NCBI GenBank assembly: GCA_038093975.1
Contig: JBBPTG010000008.1
Span: forward strand, 348,890 to 412,889
Length of the DNA: 64,000 nucleotides
Reading direction: 5' to 3'
Source of the DNA: Chalciporus piperatus
Taxonomy: Eukaryota > Basidiomycota > Agaricomycetes > Boletales > Boletaceae
Part shown: positions 46,180 through 55,901 of the stretch, one piece after another
Layout: each line of letters starts with the position of its first letter
How positions within the stretch are numbered: position 1 is the first letter of the stretch
Position numbers and translations under genes: made by a program
Notes under the pieces: generated by a model
What the model saw: the letters and a program-made list of their open reading frames with translations, nothing else
What the model was told of the DNA's origin: nothing
The model's database searches: none

Positions 46180-49100
46180 CTACCTCCTCTCTATGGATCG
46201 TATTCCAGACGATCAAGACCTTGCAAGGATATCAACCTGTGAAGCAGCACGAACATCGTGTAATGAACGGCGATGATGATGATGATATCGAGAATCATGA
46301 TGATGGGAATGGGTGGTAGGATTCTCAGAATCCGGAATTGGGATAGTTGAAACGCGAAACAGCATGTGATGATGACAACGTATCTGCGAGTGCGAGCATT
46401 GCGATAGTTGCGAGCGACGACATTGCGAACGACAGCGGCGAAGGCGTGTGAGTTCATTGTGATGATTGTTTCGACGATGGATGTGAATGGAGAACAAGAG
46501 CGTAAAACATCACTCTTTATACCTTTTCGGTTCTCGGTACGGTTTCCAATCAATCGATATTTTCATCGTCAGTCTGACTCGTTCGACTGTCATGCAGTTG
46601 CAATTGTGACTCGAATATAATTCTGAGTCATGCTGTGTAAGCGCAGGGTCAACGGATGTGTAGCGTGGGAACTTCTAATTGCATCTAGTGCAATGTCAAG
46701 AATAGACCTTGGTTTTCACGTGCGAGTTGATTTCGCATAGCTTTCAATGCGCAAGGCATTTCAGGTTTTGACCTTGTAAGCATGAATCAACGATGTAATT
46801 CACCTTGTGTTCGTCATGAGATATGGAAGCTTCAAGCGTATAGCGTTCTGACCAATCAGGTTTGCGATTGCGTAAGGTTCTAACCTTGTAAGAAAGGTTT
46901 CCTTGGATTGTATCAACACGTTTCTCGAGTGTGTCAATGAGAATTGCAGCAGCGAGTGCTAAAGCGAGTTGTGATGAGCGTGAAGATTGTGAAATCCTCA
47001 GAAATGCGCGTTCTCGGTAGAGATTTGGGTTCTTCAAGCGACTGCAGCTTGGAATTTGGGCAAGAGAAAGAGATTTTGAGCGAAGAAAATGATTATGGTT
47101 AACACCATTATTGTTCGTACCCTTGGTACTCTCTTGTACTCTTCACACTAGCGTGTTCATAGTGTGTCACTTGTCGTAACACTTGTCGTAACACTTGTGT
47201 CATTGCCATAACACTTTTGTGTTCCTTGTGTCACTTCACGTTCCATTGGTGTTCATTGGTAACACATCTTCGTGTGCATTCCCGCAACACTTCATCGTGT
47301 CACTACCATTCCACTACCTCCTCTCTTTGGTTTGGATTCCAGACAAACCCTACGGAGAACCAGACCCTACGGTGAACCCACAGAGGAACTCTATGATTCT
47401 TTGGCCCGGTCGGCCTTCTCGATACTCGATGGAAGTAGGAGTTTCATGTGATCTTGACAATCCCCCCGGTAAAAAAAATTCACGGTTTCTGTAGGTTTCT
47501 TCACAGATAACCGAAACGACGAGTGATTTGGGATTGTTCGAGCGATGAGCGACGACAGCTCAATGGAATTCAATTCCAGACTTCGAGTGCTTGAGACAGC
47601 AGTGAGGATTGATAGCGATGAGCGAAAGCAGCTCAATGGGTTTGGATCCAAGACAATGCTATTCAAGTAGCAATGAGCGGAAACAGCTCTGTCGATTTGG
47701 ATTCCAGACTACTCGGATTTCATGCACATGGCAGCGGTGTGCGCAAGAGTAACGAGCGAAAACAGCTCGACGAATTTGGATTCCAGACAGCGGGTGGCGA
47801 GAGTTTTGGATTCCAGACACGTTCAGGGATAACACCCTAGTAGAATAGACACTAGTGACAGCGTTCTTGACGCGATGTGTCGGTGACAACGATGATAAAG
47901 TCGTAAAGCTGTCTTTCAAGCTTGCTGACGACGATAGGGACAAGAGGGCGACTGGTAAACACAGTGTTCCGTTCCACTCGATGGAAGGGGTAAAAACGCG
48001 ACGCGGAGTACGATGATGTTCGACATCATGTTCGACAGTTGTTAACTCAACGAAAGCAGTTGAAGTGTCGTGAACGCGGTAAACAGAAAATCAAGTATCC
48101 AGTTCCACTCGATGGAAGGACAGAGGACGCGGCACGCTCATAGGCGGCGGGATTGCTCGACAAGTAGATACCTACTGTCAGCGATGACAAGGCGCGAAGA
48201 CAGCGCAGGTACCCACTTGCGATCGACAGTTGAGTGGCGTACTGGTGACGAGACGACTAGACGATAACGATAAAGTCGTAAAGCTATCTTTCAAGCTTGT
48301 AGATGTCGAGGGAGACGAAGTCGAGCGGCGGCGGCTCTTGCACGTGAGTTGCGATAACTCAGGGTATTGATCTTCTAAGTACTGCTAGAGTACTGCGCGT
48401 TGATTGTCCAAACCGGTATAGAAGACCAAGTGAGGTTCAACAGATCGTGAAGCTATCTTTCAGGCTTCGCGGGTGACGGCGGCGGAAGGCGCAACAGAGG
48501 TAGACACTCTAGTTGCCGAGGAATAGTTGCAGAGCAACGGTGACGATGTACACGGTAGAGGTAGACACTCTAGCAGAGTCGCGAGATAGCGACGACGATG
48601 TACGCGGATAGGGATGTGGGGTGACGACGACGACGAATGGGTAACAGAAACTGGGCACTAAATGCTGACCCATGAGAAATGAAAAGCCAGAAGGCGAATT
48701 CGTGACGTCAACAGGTGATCACGCGAACCTGGATCATGTGTACACGCAAAGGCTATTGGCTATACCCAAGCGATCTCCAATGATCAAAGAGCCCCTTGTG
48801 CACTATGGGGAACAGCAACATTATCCCGTTTAGAACGGTGGACAGCCGTATGTGCAGCAGTGGGAACAGAGTTGCTTTCTCCGAGCGTGTCACGTACGCC
48901 AACGGTCAAATGACCAACTCTTTAGCCCTAGAGTCCGGGCAGTGTGATCAAGTGTATCCAAGTGTCATGACGCAGTCATCAACACTCGGTAGTGACTCTT
49001 TAGCTCACGACCAAAGCTAGGTAGGTCTGAGTATGTGGCGACGATGACGACATGTTGCGAACGCAGCAACAGTGATGACGATATGAGCTGGCTAGCAGCC

Positions 49101-49637
49101 TCGGCAGTGACAAGGATGGTGAGCGCGACGACAGCGCAATAGATGACAGAGGTAAGCACTCTGCTAAGGTTGTAACACGGTGATGACGTACTGTTGCGAT
49201 AGCAGCAACGATGAGCTCGATCTCGATGAGCGTGTACGCGAACGACGAGCTGACTGGCAGGCTCGATGATGTTGACAATGATGAGCTGACTTGCAAGCTC
49301 CACGACGACGACGACGATGACGTCGGATTTGCTGACCAAGTTATCTTCAGCGATGAGGACGATGGTGAGCTGACTGGCAGACTCAACGCGGACGACGATA
49401 TGTTTTGCTGACCTAGTTATCTTCAGCGACGACGAAGCACGTTTCTCGATTGTGCTGGTACCCACTTGCGACGACGGTGAAGTGGCATACGATGATGAGC
49501 TGACTAGCAGCAACGATGGCGAGGCGCGAACAAGCAGCGCAGGCACCCACTTGCGACGACGGTGCAGATGGCGTACAACGAGTGCGGCAGTGACGAGACA
49601 CTGAGGCAGAGAGGATTATTAAGAAGTCTTGTTCTAA
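46180..49637 (+). other. Interior of the nested element: non-coding, hairpin-rich
   Basis: No supported protein. It contains repeated small motifs. GAGC-N7-GCTC hairpins occur at 47547, 47620, 47675 and 47754. ATTCCAGA loops occur at about 46203 and 47339. GTCGTAAAGCT(G/A)TCTTTCAAGCTTG occurs near 47900 and 48275 with a shorter relative near 48449. TTCCACTCGATGGAAG occurs near 47973 and 48101. GGTAGACACTCTAG occurs near 48498 and 48561. In the right third, GATGAGCTGACT(G/A)GCAG-type segments recur (49210-49510). Acidic open frames there are a by-product of GAC/GAT repeats. Confidence 0.7.
47547..47790 (+). repeat. Four spaced copies of a GAGC-N7-GCTC hairpin unit
   Basis: Hairpins at 47547-47561, 47620-47634, 47675-47689 and 47754-47767 have loops GACGACA, GAAAGCA, GGAAACA and GAAAACA. 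Each is followed within about 12-20 bases by a version of TTTGGATTCCAGAC (47571-47581, 47641-47654, 47696-47709, 47775-47788). Spacing is 55-79 bp. Confidence 0.75.
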
Positions 49638-50226
49638 TGAAACGACTCAACTCAATCAAGAGCTAGCGCTATCATCAGACAACATGCCCTAGCGAAACCA
49701 CATCAACTCAGTAACTAGAGCTGAGGATCAGACTAGGCAACCAGGAGCGCTTGGCCCATGAAGTTCAAGAAGAGGAAACTCCAGGAGAACAAGACTGGAG
49801 AGCCAGTGCTTGTCAACCCGGGTTTATATACTATTGACAGTGTTTGTACATGTTGTGGCTAAACCTTAACTATATGACTAGGTATGACTAGATATGAGTC
49901 ATGGCGAGTAACAGCCAATAGCGTATATGACTAGGAAGCGAGATGAGTCAGCGTGAGTCAGTATGAGTCACGGTGAGTCATAATGAGTCAATAAGAGTCT
50001 GAGTCATGGTGACTCGGTATGAGTCATGGACAGTGGGGAAGATGCACAGCCACGCACAGCCACGTTATGTAAGCGAAAGGCTAGACCTAGCTGATGTCAG
50101 CAGGTTGATGTGATCTTGATAAGATAAGATAACAGGAAAGGGAGAGAAAGCGACTAAGTCCAAAAGTGAAAGAGAAACGTAGTAAGTGTAGGAAAGACTA
50201 GGATAAGGAACTGAGCGTTCGTAACA
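49638..50226 (+). repeat. Nested element, right LTR
   Basis: 589 bp, near-identical partner of 45591-46179. The same TGAGTCA cluster recurs at 49895-50026. It is followed directly by the CCGGC target duplication and the rest of Ty3 pol. Confidence 0.92.
49895..50026 (+). promoter_or_regulatory. Cluster of eight TGAGTCA sites in right LTR
   Basis: Exact counterpart of 45848-45979, shifted by 4047 bp. It could drive transcription toward the integrase-encoding half of the outer element. Confidence 0.7.
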
Positions 50227-50231
50227 CCGGC
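50227..50231. repeat. Target-site duplication, right copy
   Basis: CCGGC immediately after the nested right LTR; matches 45586-45590. Confidence 0.9.
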
Positions 50232-52827
50232 TGTGCAAGGTCCACGACCATCCAGGCGTACTTCCAGATCGGATGCGTTGCCAAAGGACGGGCGACGGGT
50301 GGTCGAACCAGCAGAGACTGGGCGCCCCGAAACGTCTAAGGAGTTTGCAGCACGCGTAAAGGATCGGTTCGTTCTTCGAGGCCCTCGCGAACGAACGGAG
50401 GGGGGAAATGGAACGAATGCCAGTAGACCACCCAACTCACGCGAGACTCCGCGAGCAGGGAGTGATAGCGAAGACGACGCTGTATGGGGAAGGGAATTCC
50501 CGACAGATTCGCTCGCTCGGGAGGACTTGATTCAGGGCCTGAAGGGAAGATATAGTGAGGATCCCTTCTTCGAGGGGATTCTTGCCTCACCTAAGCAATT
50601 CCGCAACTTCGTCGATCGAAAGGGGTTCGTGTATCTCAAATCGCAAGAGCGGACAGCACTGTGCATTCCAGACGTCCTGGTAAACGAGCAATCAGTGCGA
50701 GAGCAGCTGATTTCGCAGGCGCACTCGCTGCTTGCTCATCTGGGATCTAACAAAACACTTACCTATCTGCGAGACCATGTCTGGTGGAAAGACATGGTGA
50801 AAGACGTCGAGGCATTCTGTGCATCGTGTACAACCTGCAAGAGAAGCAAGCCCTCTAATCAGCGGCCGTACGGGTTGCTGCACCCACTGAAGACACCAAC
50901 GCGTCCCTGGGAGGCGATTGGTATCGACTTTGTGGGGCCATTACCTGCATCCAAGAACCGGGATAGCGAGTTTGACTCGATTACCACCGTTATTGATTTG
51001 CTTACCGGGATGGTGCACTTAGTTCCTAGTCGGATCGACTACACCGCTCGAGACGTAGCGGAGCTGATGTTTGCCGAGGTATACAAGATTCACGGCCTTC
51101 CCGAACGGATCGTCAGTGATCGTGATGTCCTGTTCACCAGCACGTTCTGGACTCACCTGAATAAGTTACTGGGCATTCGCTCGAACATGTCGAGTGCATA
51201 TCACCCCGAATCGGACGGCTCCACGGAACGAGCAAATCGTACTATAGGCCAGATGTTGCGATCGTGCGTTTCTCCCGACCAGAAGGACTGGGTAGCTAAG
51301 CTTCCAGCTATCGAGTTTGCCATTAATTCGGCGCGATCCGAGGTGACAGGGTACGCACCGTTCTTCCTGAATAGCGGCCGGATGCCTCGGACCTTTGTAT
51401 GGGAAAAGGCGGGTCCGGAGGAGTATTCTAGCGTGCGGGCATTCGCCCGTAGAATGAAGTGGACAGTGATGCAAGCCCATGACGCAATTTTGCACGCACG
51501 AGTCAAGCAGACCCGAAACGCGAACCGCAAACGGCAGACAGCCCCGTTCACGAACGGCGACCTGGTGTACGTGTCGACCAAGAATATCTCTATACCCAGG
51601 GGGGTTTCGCGAAAGCTGTCGCCCAAGTATATCGGGCCTTACAAGATTATTGAGGACTACAAGAATAATTCCTTTAAACTGGACTTACCATCTAGATTGA
51701 AGCAACGGGGCATTCACCCTGTTTTTCATTCGTCACTGCTGCGGGTGCACGTTCCGAGCGACGATCGTTTGTTTCCTGGACGGAGCGAATTGCAGGTTGG
51801 CGACTTCGGTGAGACCGAGCCGGAATGGCTCGTCGAACGTGTCGCGTCGCATCACGGTAGCGGCGCCCATACGATGTTTGAAATTCGTTGGACATCGGGC
51901 GATGTGACTTGGCTGCCCGCCAGTCAAGTGGGCCAGTTGACGGCCGTCAGAGATTACCTTGACCTGCTCGATGTTAAAACTATAGCAGATTTGCCAAGAG
52001 GGAGCGGGAGGCCGCCTGCGGACGATCCTCAGGTATTTATGGGGGCAATGGACGTGCATAGTTGCCATTGCACACCCCACTCCGTCAGCTCCTGCAAAAC
52101 TCGTCAGTCAGACAAATCTGAAATAATGACTCACCAGCCAGAGGCCGAGCAGGACCATGCTTGGCGGAACTTCCGCCGCCACGGGCGCGACGGATTCGTC
52201 ATCGTCGACGGGGCGCAGAGAGGCGCTCGCTTCCTCGTATCTAGTGCCCAGATGCGTCAGTTTCTCGACTACAGTTTGGAGATTCGCGCTCGCGCTGGAG
52301 CTGGCCAGATTACCCCTTTGTCGATCATGCCTCTCGGCTACGACGTCGTCGCTCGAGTCCATAACGAGGAAGCGGCAGCTGTCGGTGAATTTTCCACGAT
52401 CGATGAACACGGCCTTTGGGCGCGGCGCCTTGGAAACGTTCCTGAACCTGACCCCGAACACATCTTTGGATCATCCACTTACCCCGCCGCTAATACCAAC
52501 CCCGCCGCGCTTGACGAGACGAACCAGCTCGTTAAGCTCATAGCGATGAGGGAGTTGAGGAAGGAACAGGCGATTCAGAGGAGGAAAGATCAGAGGGGTA
52601 CACGAGGCATTAGTGGGCGAGGCGGACGTGGCAGACGTGGGAATAATCCGGCAGGGGGACGTTTCTCGCCTTACGGCACCAAGGGCTATGACGACGAAGA
52701 AAATTACGCATCGGGTAGTACCCCCCGCGGGCGGGTCCAAACTCCCATTGCCGAAGAAGAGACCCCGATGGAAGAAGACGAAGGGGTCGAAGCGAGCGTT
52801 GGCGGCTCGCTGGAGGGGGGGATGTAA
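50232..52827 (+). CDS. Ty3 Pol, 3' part: integrase, chromodomain-like region, RG-rich tail
   Basis: This half has no natural start; the GTG at 50233 is simply the continuation of the pol frame, and the phase fits that of the 5' part once one copy of the 5-bp duplication is discounted. An HHCC zinc domain (HSLLAHLG ... CASCTTCKR) is followed by the integrase catalytic core with Asp in IGIDFVGP, Asp in ERIVSDRD and Glu in DGSTERANR. A chromodomain-like segment follows (EPEWLVERVASHHG ... GDVTWLPASQV). Beyond it about 260 more residues are unusual, including HAWRNFRRHGRDGFVIVDGA and an RGG-rich stretch (RGISGRGGRGRRG). The stop TAA at 52825-52827 falls inside the 3' LTR. Confidence 0.88.
52812..52822 (+). 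other. Polypurine tract
   Basis: GGAGGGGGGGA directly abuts the 3' LTR, the expected place for the plus-strand primer. It overlaps the last codons of pol. Confidence 0.75.
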
Positions 52828-53049
52828 CAAGTCAGGCAGTCTCACGGGCCGCGGGCCGCTTATCGCTACTGATCAGACTATATCAGTCCGATAACGCTGA
52901 CTCAGACACCCCTCGTTAGAGTATAAAGAGAGTAGATGTCCCTCAGTGGAGGGCAGTCAGTTTTCCAATAAGACAGGACTTAGAACCGTCTGTTGGTGTG
53001 ACTATCTTTCCGTGTGACGTTGCAACCCTTTCGAGAGTTTACCGTCACA
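52823..53049 (+). repeat. Ty3 element 3' LTR
   Basis: 227 bp, identical to 39833-40059 as far as I can compare by eye. Confidence 0.92.
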
Positions 53050-53715
53050 GCCTCCAACTCCTTTGCAGAAGCTTGCGACTCGCGTTTTGTCCATCTCCGC
53101 CAACTCAGCTTCTTGCGAGCGCCTTTTCAGCAATTTTGGAACCATCCTGACCAAACTCCGTTCGCGTCTCGCCCCGAAACACATGATGAACCTTGCTGAA
53201 CTACGAATGCACCTGCGCGATGAATACGTGCTGAAAACGGACCCGCGCAAACGCCTTAGACGGAAACGACATCTTGCCTCCACTGTAGCAACCACGGAAG
53301 GTTCAGCCACTCCCGTTGTTCCCGTTGACTCATCATCCCACTCTTCAACCACGGTCGCCAGCTCCTCCGAGTCCACTCAACAAGTGTTACCCTCAACATC
53401 CGAACCAGCCTCGCGCGACGAACCTGAGAACAACACCGACTCGGATGATGATTCATTTGATTCGATAACTAGCCAACTACAGGAACGCTCACTACTCGAC
53501 GACGAAGGTGGAAGCCATGATTTCACACTACCCTTAGAAAAAAAAAACTTGAACAGTTGTTTGATTTCTCGAACACGACATGGGCCGAAGTTACTCGTAG
53601 GACATCAATGAAGTCTCTTGACGAAGAGTTGGAGTTGTATGAATTGGTGGATATGGATGCCGAAGGGGAGGCAGACGATGGGGAAGTGATCGACGATCCT
53701 ATGTTTTCACGATAG
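53050..53715 (+). pseudogene. hAT-family transposase, C-terminal fragment
   Basis: From the LTR border the frame reads LQKLATRVLSISANSASCERLFSNFGTILTKLRSRLAPKHMMNLAELR in pieces. This is the hAT C-terminal dimerisation domain, whose 'S..S..cER.FS..g...t..R..L' pattern is diagnostic. A Ser/Thr/Glu-rich tail follows. At a run of ten A (about 53539-53548) the frame must slip to continue into FDFSNTTWAEVTRR ... DDPMFSR and a stop at 53713-53715. Without the slip it ends earlier. The N-terminal zinc finger and catalytic core are missing; the Ty3 LTR replaces the upstream sequence. Confidence 0.7.
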
Positions 53716-54581
53716 ACCTCGCTCGTACCAGTAGCGTCGCTTGGGAGTCAATCAACACAATATCTATGCGAAATTGAAAGGCCGAGTAGCCAATCACGCT
53801 CGTTGCTGGTCACGGGCCTGTCCTGGGAATGCCACCTGCCATGTTCATGGCTATGGCGACGCCATCCATGGATTTGTGGCTTGCCACGGGCTAGCCCGTG
53901 TTTCTTGAAACACTGCACCAGTGGGGGCTACCACGCGTTTTTCGACGATAGTGCCACTTGGAGACTGTATCGTGTAATTTACGAGCAGCTTCAAGTTGGC
54001 CGAGGGCCACCTACCTCGTCAATGTTTCAAGTTACAAGCTAACATCGGAGCACAAGGACTCAGGCCCAGGCCTCGCTGAGGAGTTGTCCAGTTCGTATGA
54101 CTTTAAGTTACTCTTCCCGATTCCTCGGTCCGCGTGAGGGGGAATGTGGATGATTCTGTAGAGACAGTAGACGGAAGAAGTAATGCAAGCACAGCCACGA
54201 CCTTCCGAAGAAACAAGTCACCTCCAATATTTTGTTCCTCGTCGGGGACTGCTTGGACAGACAGACTTTAAAATCAGCCTTATCTGGAGCACTAGAGCCA
54301 GTCGCTTGTTTCCACCCGCTGACCTAGAGCTCGCCCTAACCAATCATCCGGCGATACAAAGAACCCGCTCGAATCCGTAGTGACCACGCTCCGGTCCAGG
54401 ATGTCGGCCTTACAAATCGAACTGAAAGTTCACCGAGGATTGACACTGACAGGATATATCGTCGATCCCACGGCATTCCGGGAGGCCGTACCTAGTATAA
54501 ATCGGCGGCCATGACAATCACGCCCCCCATTGTCATATCGCACCAAACTTGCACTACGCCCCGACTACCGCTTCAGTCCCC
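53716..54581. other. Intergenic between hAT fragment and OYE gene, palindrome-rich start
   Basis: The first part holds consecutive palindromes: ATGGCGACGCCAT at 53853-53865, CACGGGCTAGCCCGTG at 53885-53900 and GTGTTTCTTGAAACAC at 53898-53913. These may be terminal or subterminal sequence of the hAT element. The second part is the OYE promoter with TATAAAT near 54495. No further gene is seen. Confidence 0.5.
54495..54501 (+). promoter_or_regulatory. TATA box of the OYE gene
   Basis: TATAAAT about 85 bp upstream of the chosen ATG (54582). Confidence 0.5.
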
Positions 54582-55901
54582 ATGGCTTCCACGCAACAAA
54601 CCCCTGCGCTTTTTAAGCCCATCAAAGTCGGCCGGGTCACTCTCCAGCACCGCGTCGTGCTCGCCCCATTGACACGTTGCAGAGCATATGCGTCCCACGT
54701 GCCTGGCCCTCAACAAGCGTCATACTACGCCCAGCGCGGCAGTGCGCCTGGAACGTTGCTTATCACAGAAGCTACGTTCATCTCCCATGACGGGGGAGGA
54801 TACGCACACATTCCCGGAATCTACACCGATGCTCAGATCGAAGGGTGGAAAAAGGTGTGTCTCGCACGGTCATGATCCTCTGCGGACGGCTTACCTTTGT
54901 GACCGAATCAGGTCACGGACGCGGTCCACGCCAAGGGATCGTATATCTTCCTCCAACTCTGGGCACTTGGTCGAGCTGCCGACCTAGATGTCCTTGAATC
55001 CCAAGATCCACTCTCGCCATATGTCTCCGCATCGTCGGTCACTTTGGCTGGCAAGGACAGACCTCCTCGCCCATTATCAGAGGCCGAGATCAAAGGATAC
55101 ATTGCCGCATACGCCCAGGCAGCCAGCAACGCCGTACATGGCGCTGGATTTGACGGCGTGGAGATTCATAGTGCAAACGGGTATCTCTTGGATCAGTTCC
55201 TCCAAACCGTCTCCAACACTCGTGCAGACAGTTGGGGCGGTGATGAAGAAGGACGCACGAGATTCGCGAGGGAGGTCGTCGATGCTGTCGTGGACACTGT
55301 AGGAGAAGATCGCGTCGGTATTCGGATCAGTCCCTGGAGCACTTTCCAAGGTTAGTACTTGTCTGAAGTTGTCGTAATCGACTGCAGTTTATTAAATTTC
55401 GCCAGACATGAAAATGCCTAACCCCCGACCGACTTTTTCATATCTCGTCAGGGCTCTGCGCGATAAGCATCCGAAGATGGCCTATTTACACGTGGTCGAA
55501 CCTCGTATCGCAGGAAACGTGGACATACCCGGAAAGGAGGGCGAAGACAACGACTTCTTGCGAGAAATTTGGAACGGTGGTGAAGGCAGTGAAGAGAGGA
55601 TATTCATCTCAGCAGGTGGTTACACCCGTGAGACGGCGGTTCGCACAGCAGAGGACAAGAGTGGACTCATTGCGTTTGGCCGGTTATACATTCCAAACGT
55701 ACGTTTCCTTTCTCGATTCTGATGTTCTTTGTTAATTTCAGCGTTTATTAGCCTGATCTTCCGGTACGACTCCAGAAGAATATACCCCTGACTCTTGGAG
55801 ACCGGGGGATGCACTACCTACCAGGAAACTTGACACCCCAAGCATACAATGATTGGCCATTTGCCGATGGCAGCGTTTCTGGGCTGGAAGGAGAACTCTA
55901 A
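54582..55901 (+). CDS. Old yellow enzyme-type NADPH dehydrogenase (FMN ene-reductase)
   Basis: ATG 54582 (MASTQQTPALFKPIKVG), stop TAA 55899-55901, three introns (at about 54854-54911, 55351-55405 and 55700-55752). OYE landmarks in order: FKPIKVGRVTLQHRVVLAPLTRCRA (FMN-binding strand 1), QASYYAQRGSAPGTLLITEATF, FLQLWALGRAAD, the active-site pair HSAN in GVEIHSANGYLLDQF, NTRADSWGGDEEGRTRFAREVV, RISPWSTFQ, and FGRLYIPNPDLP near the end. These flavoenzymes reduce the C=C bond of alpha,beta-unsaturated carbonyls with NADPH. The motif 'MASTQQTPALFKPI' gives no targeting signal. The gene appears intact. Confidence 0.92.

Larger units (their letters stand above)
45591..50226 (+). mobile_element. Nested non-coding LTR retroelement inside Ty3 pol
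   Basis: Two 589-bp direct repeats (45591-46179 and 49638-50226) start TGAAAC and end GTAACA. They flank 3.46 kb of unrelated DNA. The five bases before (CCGGC, 45586-45590) and after (CCGGC, 50227-50231) are identical, a clean target-site duplication. The interior has no long open frame and no protease, RT or integrase motif. It is a large non-autonomous element (LARD-like). It lies between the RNase H and integrase parts of the host Ty3 element and breaks its Gag-Pol frame. Strand is nominal. Confidence 0.92.
39833..53049 (+). mobile_element. Ty3/gypsy (chromovirus-like) LTR retrotransposon with a nested element
   Basis: Bounded by identical 227-bp LTRs (TG...CA). Outside the nested insertion (45591-50226) the element is about 8.6 kb. 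It encodes one long Gag-Pol frame in the order Gag, CCHC knuckle, protease, reverse transcriptase, RNase H, integrase, chromodomain-like region, basic/RG-rich C-terminus. RT-RNaseH before integrase, with a terminal chromodomain, is the Ty3/gypsy chromovirus order. The five bases on either side (GCAGG and GCCTC) do not form a target duplication, so one end may derive from recombination between copies. Confidence 0.92.

Noticed and set aside
49205..49411. Acidic open frames in the right third of the nested element
   Set aside because: They arise from GAC/GAT-rich repeats on either strand and show no conserved domain.
50233..50235. Independent integrase gene starting at a GTG
   Set aside because: The first codons follow directly after the target duplication of the nested element and continue the pol phase; no separate start is needed.
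39833..53049. Complete retrovirus with envelope gene
   Set aside because: After integrase there is only a chromodomain-like and RG-rich region; no signal peptide, membrane anchor or envelope-like sequence is seen.
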